Source: Paraburkholderia sp. BCC1886 (GTDB lineage Bacteria; Pseudomonadota; Gammaproteobacteria; Burkholderiales; Burkholderiaceae). Taken from it: a DNA stretch of 64,000 nt. Each line of letters opens with the position of its first letter. Position 1 is the stretch's first letter. Below the pieces are notes generated by a model. The model was not told the DNA's origin. It did not search any database and saw nothing but the letters and a program-made list of their open reading frames with translations. This document shows, piece by piece, positions 62,158 through 64,000 of this stretch. The translations under genes were made by a program, and so were the position numbers. The stretch covers positions 174,256-238,255 of the forward strand of contig NZ_CAAJGK010000033.1 in the NCBI RefSeq assembly GCF_900996245.1, written 5' to 3'.

Positions 62158-62700
62158 TCAGCCGATCGCAACTTCGATGACCGGGAAATCGATCTCCGTC
62201 TCGAACGCGTTGTTGACGAAATTCGTCAACATGGATTGCGCGCTGAGTGCGATGATTTCGACGATATTGGCATGGGTGAAGCCTGCGGCTCGTACGGTGC
62301 GCGGATCGTCTTCGCTGACCTTGCCGTGCGTTTCCATCAGCTTCTTCGCAAACGCCACCGCTGCCGCGGTTTTCGGTGTGCCGGCTTGACCCTTGCGATT
62401 AAGCTGGATTTCGTCGTCGTCGATATTCTCCAGGGTGCTTGCCACATACGAGTGCGCTGACAGACAGTACTGGCAACCGTTCATCTGGGAAACGGCAAGC
62501 GCGATGCCATCGCGCACTTTCGCGTCAAGCGTCTTCGCGAGCGCGCCCTGCAGGCTGGCCCATCCGTTCAGCACGTTCGGGCTTAGCGCCATGATGCGGA
62601 ACAGGTCGGGTGTCGTCATCAGTTGCTTCGTCACAGCGTCGACAACGGGTTGTGATGCGGCGGGAATCTGATCGTCAGTAGGAAGTGCAATACGGGTCAT
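62158..62700 (-). CDS. Carboxymuconolactone decarboxylase/AhpD-like protein
   Basis: This 180-residue alkylhydroperoxidase-like protein has the CxxC active site in AVSQMNGCQYCLSAHSYV near residue 75 and a helical repeat layout. Such proteins reduce peroxides or serve as redox partners. The ATG at 62700 follows an AGGAG site; the longer frame upstream is not supported. It is the first gene of the minus-strand run with the PEP-mutase-like and RidA genes. Confidence 0.88.
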   Translation of the reverse strand: MTRIALPTDDQIPAASQPVVDAVTKQLMTTPDLFRIMALSPNVLNGWASLQGALAKTLDAKVRDGIALAVSQMNGCQYCLSAHSYVASTLENIDDDEIQLNRKGQAGTPKTAAAVAFAKKLMETHGKVSEDDPRTVRAAGFTHANIVEIIALSAQSMLTNFVNNAFETEIDFPVIEVAIG

Positions 62701-62864
62701 GATGATTCTCCTGATCGAAAAAGGGAAGCGGTCTGCATTGAGTACGGCCGCGTTTGCATTGATGGAAAGTCTAGATGCAGACGTAGTGCAGAAAGTCCGG
62801 CAAACCGCGTCGAAAGTCCGCTTGTGTCGATCCGCGAAAGTCGTGATGAGATCCAGAAAAAGAA

Positions 62865-62910
62865 ATCGGCACCAGGTGTCGGCGTTTGCGCACCGACTCC
62901 TGGTGCCGAT
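62865..62910 (-). terminator. Rho-independent terminator downstream of ogt
   Basis: Perfect 12-base arms ATCGGCACCAGG and CCTGGTGCCGAT, extended inside by GTCGG/CCGAC after one mismatch, enclose a 10-base loop. On the minus strand the stem is followed by a T-rich run (TTTCTTTTTC), as expected for a terminator of the ogt-like gene just upstream on that strand. Confidence 0.8.
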
Positions 62911-62935
62911 AGAGAGGGGGCGTTGCCTGTCGCGT

Positions 62936-63431
62936 TCAGGCAATTCCGCGTGCTGCCCGATCTTTCGTATCGAGCAGCAGGGCTTGGGTCGGGAGTCCGC
63001 CTGAGAAGCCGGTCAAGCGGCCCGACGAGCCGACCACGCGATGGCATGGCGTAACGATCGAAAGCGGATTGCGCCCGATTGCCGCGCCTACGGCCCGCAC
63101 TGCCTCACGGTTGCCGATTCGCGTCGCGATGTCGCGGTAGGTGCGTCGCTCCCCGAACGGAATGTCGAGTAGCGCGTTCCACACGCGCTTCTGGAACGGC
63201 GTGCCTTCCATCGCGATATCAAGATCGAACTGCGTGCGCTCACCGGCGAAGAATTCACGCAGTTGCCACTCAGCGTCGAGCAGCGCCGGATTGTCGTCGG
63301 CCGGTTGCATCTCGCCCAGCTTCACGCAATTCCTGCGCGTTGTCCCACAGAATGGCGATCGGCCTGGTGTCATGCGCAACGAGTTTGAGCTTGCCGACCG
63401 GCGAATTGTTGATCATGTATTCGAGAGCCAT
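62936..63431 (-). pseudogene. ogt: Methylated-DNA-protein cysteine methyltransferase, frameshifted
   Basis: The C-terminal part is intact: GTPFQKRVWNALLDIPFGER, then the active-site region SIVTPCHRVVGSSGRLTGFS. The natural start is the ATG at 63431 (MALEYMINNSPVGKLKLVAH, then AILWDN), but this frame is lost near 63325-63345 and the expected RVRLGEMQ-type continuation (KLGEMQPADDNP) lies in another phase. A single-base indel would restore it. It is either a recent pseudogene or a sequencing error. It repairs O6-alkylguanine when intact. Confidence 0.75.
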
Positions 63432-63522
63432 TACGAACTTCCTGTCCGTGGTTGGATGTTATCCAGTATGGACGGGAGGACGCCGCACGAAGTCCGTCAA
63501 AGCGTGCAAATCGTCCAGCTTT

Positions 63523-63651
63523 TCAGGCGTGTTCGGCGCTTGATCGATACTCGAGCGGGCTGGTGCCGAACACTTCGCGAAACGCCCGCACAAAGGTCCC
63601 ACGGCTTGCGTAACCGACGTTACGCGCGACCTCGCCGGACAGGATGTAGTG
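63523..63651 (-). pseudogene. AraC-type regulator, C-terminal fragment
   Basis: The minus strand ends with GEVARNVGYASRGTFVRAFR and EVFGTSPLEYRSSAEHA, the second helix-turn-helix of an AraC-family protein with the usual tail. The rest of the domain and the ligand part are absent upstream. It is a truncated 3' remnant about 90 bp before the ogt-like gene. Confidence 0.6.
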
Positions 63652-63871
63652 GATGCCGGGTGCTTCGTTGCCGTCCAGATCGACTGGAGACACACTAGGC
63701 GCAGGGATAGGCGTTCCAACGGGCATTCGTATTGGGTGGGAGTATTGGGAGGCGAAAAGATCATGCGATGATCAATAACGACACACGATTCTCGCACATT
63801 ACACATAGACGAAGACTTGCGGCCGCTCTTCGACCCCAAGCCACCATTGCCCTAGTCTACCCGAATAGCCG

Positions 63872-63894
63872 CTAGGGAAGGTCTGCAAAAGTCC
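63872..63894 (+). repeat. Left end of an IS5-type element with CTAG target
   Basis: CTAG at 63872-63875 is followed by GGAAGGTCTGCAAAAGTCC at 63876-63894, which resembles the terminal inverted repeat of IS5-group elements, known to insert at YTAR tetranucleotides. The transposase start lies 57 bases further in. The right end is outside the window, so the duplication cannot be confirmed. Confidence 0.5.
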
Positions 63895-63950
63895 TGGCGT
63901 TGACGTAAGTGTGAACTATCCTGGAAGAGGGATAGTTAAGGGGAATGCTG

Positions 63951-64000
63951 ATGACGCAACTGGGCCTTGGGTTGGACCTGTCAACGAAGCGCACGCGCAA
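63951..64000 (+). CDS. IS5-family transposase, N-terminus (cut by window end)
   Basis: Only the first 16 codons are visible: MTQLGLGLDLSTKRTR. This opening is typical of IS5-group transposases (M-x-Q-L-G-L-G-x-x-L-S-T-K-x-T-R). A GGGG-containing purine-rich site precedes the ATG. Whether the element is intact cannot be seen. Confidence 0.65.
   Translation, partial: MTQLGLGLDLSTKRTR

Noticed and set aside
1..64000. CRISPR arrays, tRNA and rRNA genes
   Set aside because: No regularly spaced repeat array, cloverleaf pattern or rRNA sequence was noticed on reading; a dedicated tRNA scan was not possible.

Overview
The window looks like chromosomal or megaplasmid DNA of a Burkholderiaceae member, most like Caballeronia or Paraburkholderia. 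The grounds are high G+C coding DNA, many LysR regulators, DUF2917 and GCG_CRPN proteins, Liv-type ABC transporters, and the kinds of IS remnant seen (IS1182, IS6, ISNCY, IS5). This assignment is inference; there is no rRNA or other phylogenetic marker here.

Layout. (1) 0-22.6 kb is an accessory region with much decay. It holds a truncated MocR-type regulator divergent from a DMT exporter, a LysE exporter, a LysR relic, a DUF2917 protein, a DpkA/Ldh_2-type reductase, an IS1182 scrap, a GlxA-type AraC regulator, a two-domain tautomerase, a 14-TM MFS exporter, an amidase with divergent LysR, a second LysR divergent from a secreted SGNH hydrolase, a TetX-like flavoprotein with a decapitated TetR, a histidine kinase scrap, and a compact three-glycosyltransferase operon. 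(2) 23.1-54.6 kb is an intact catabolic island of about 31 genes. Complementary fragments of an IS6-like transposase lie on its two sides. (3) 54.6-64 kb is again mixed: IS6 and hydrolase scraps, cupin, MarC, a two-component system, a GCG_CRPN protein, two DUF72 relics, a RidA/PEP-mutase/AhpD-like run, a frameshifted Ogt, an AraC tail and the start of an IS5 element.

How the island works (inference from families). Two complete branched-chain-amino-acid-type (HAAT) ABC importers, with three binding proteins, bring in a carboxylic acid. Two AMP-forming CoA ligases and two unrelated CoA-transferases activate it. The first half encodes an (R)-specific beta-oxidation-like set: acyl-CoA dehydrogenase, hydratase 2, MFE-2-like SDR, thiolase, a crotonase-fold protein and a short citrate-synthase-fold lyase. 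The centre (38.7-44.1 kb) carries a FAS1-type hydratase, an acyl-CoA dehydrogenase, a CaiB CoA-transferase, an MmgE/PrpD protein and a CitE-type lyase. These are the same families as the Pseudomonas aeruginosa itaconate operon (ich/ict/ccl region), here coupled to an ABC importer instead of a TRAP transporter. EtfA/EtfB supply the electron acceptor for the dehydrogenases. Two paralogous LysR regulators sit within and at the end of the island. The likely substrate is a C5-type unsaturated or branched dicarboxylate, or a larger acid that yields one.

No tRNA, rRNA or CRISPR array was seen.
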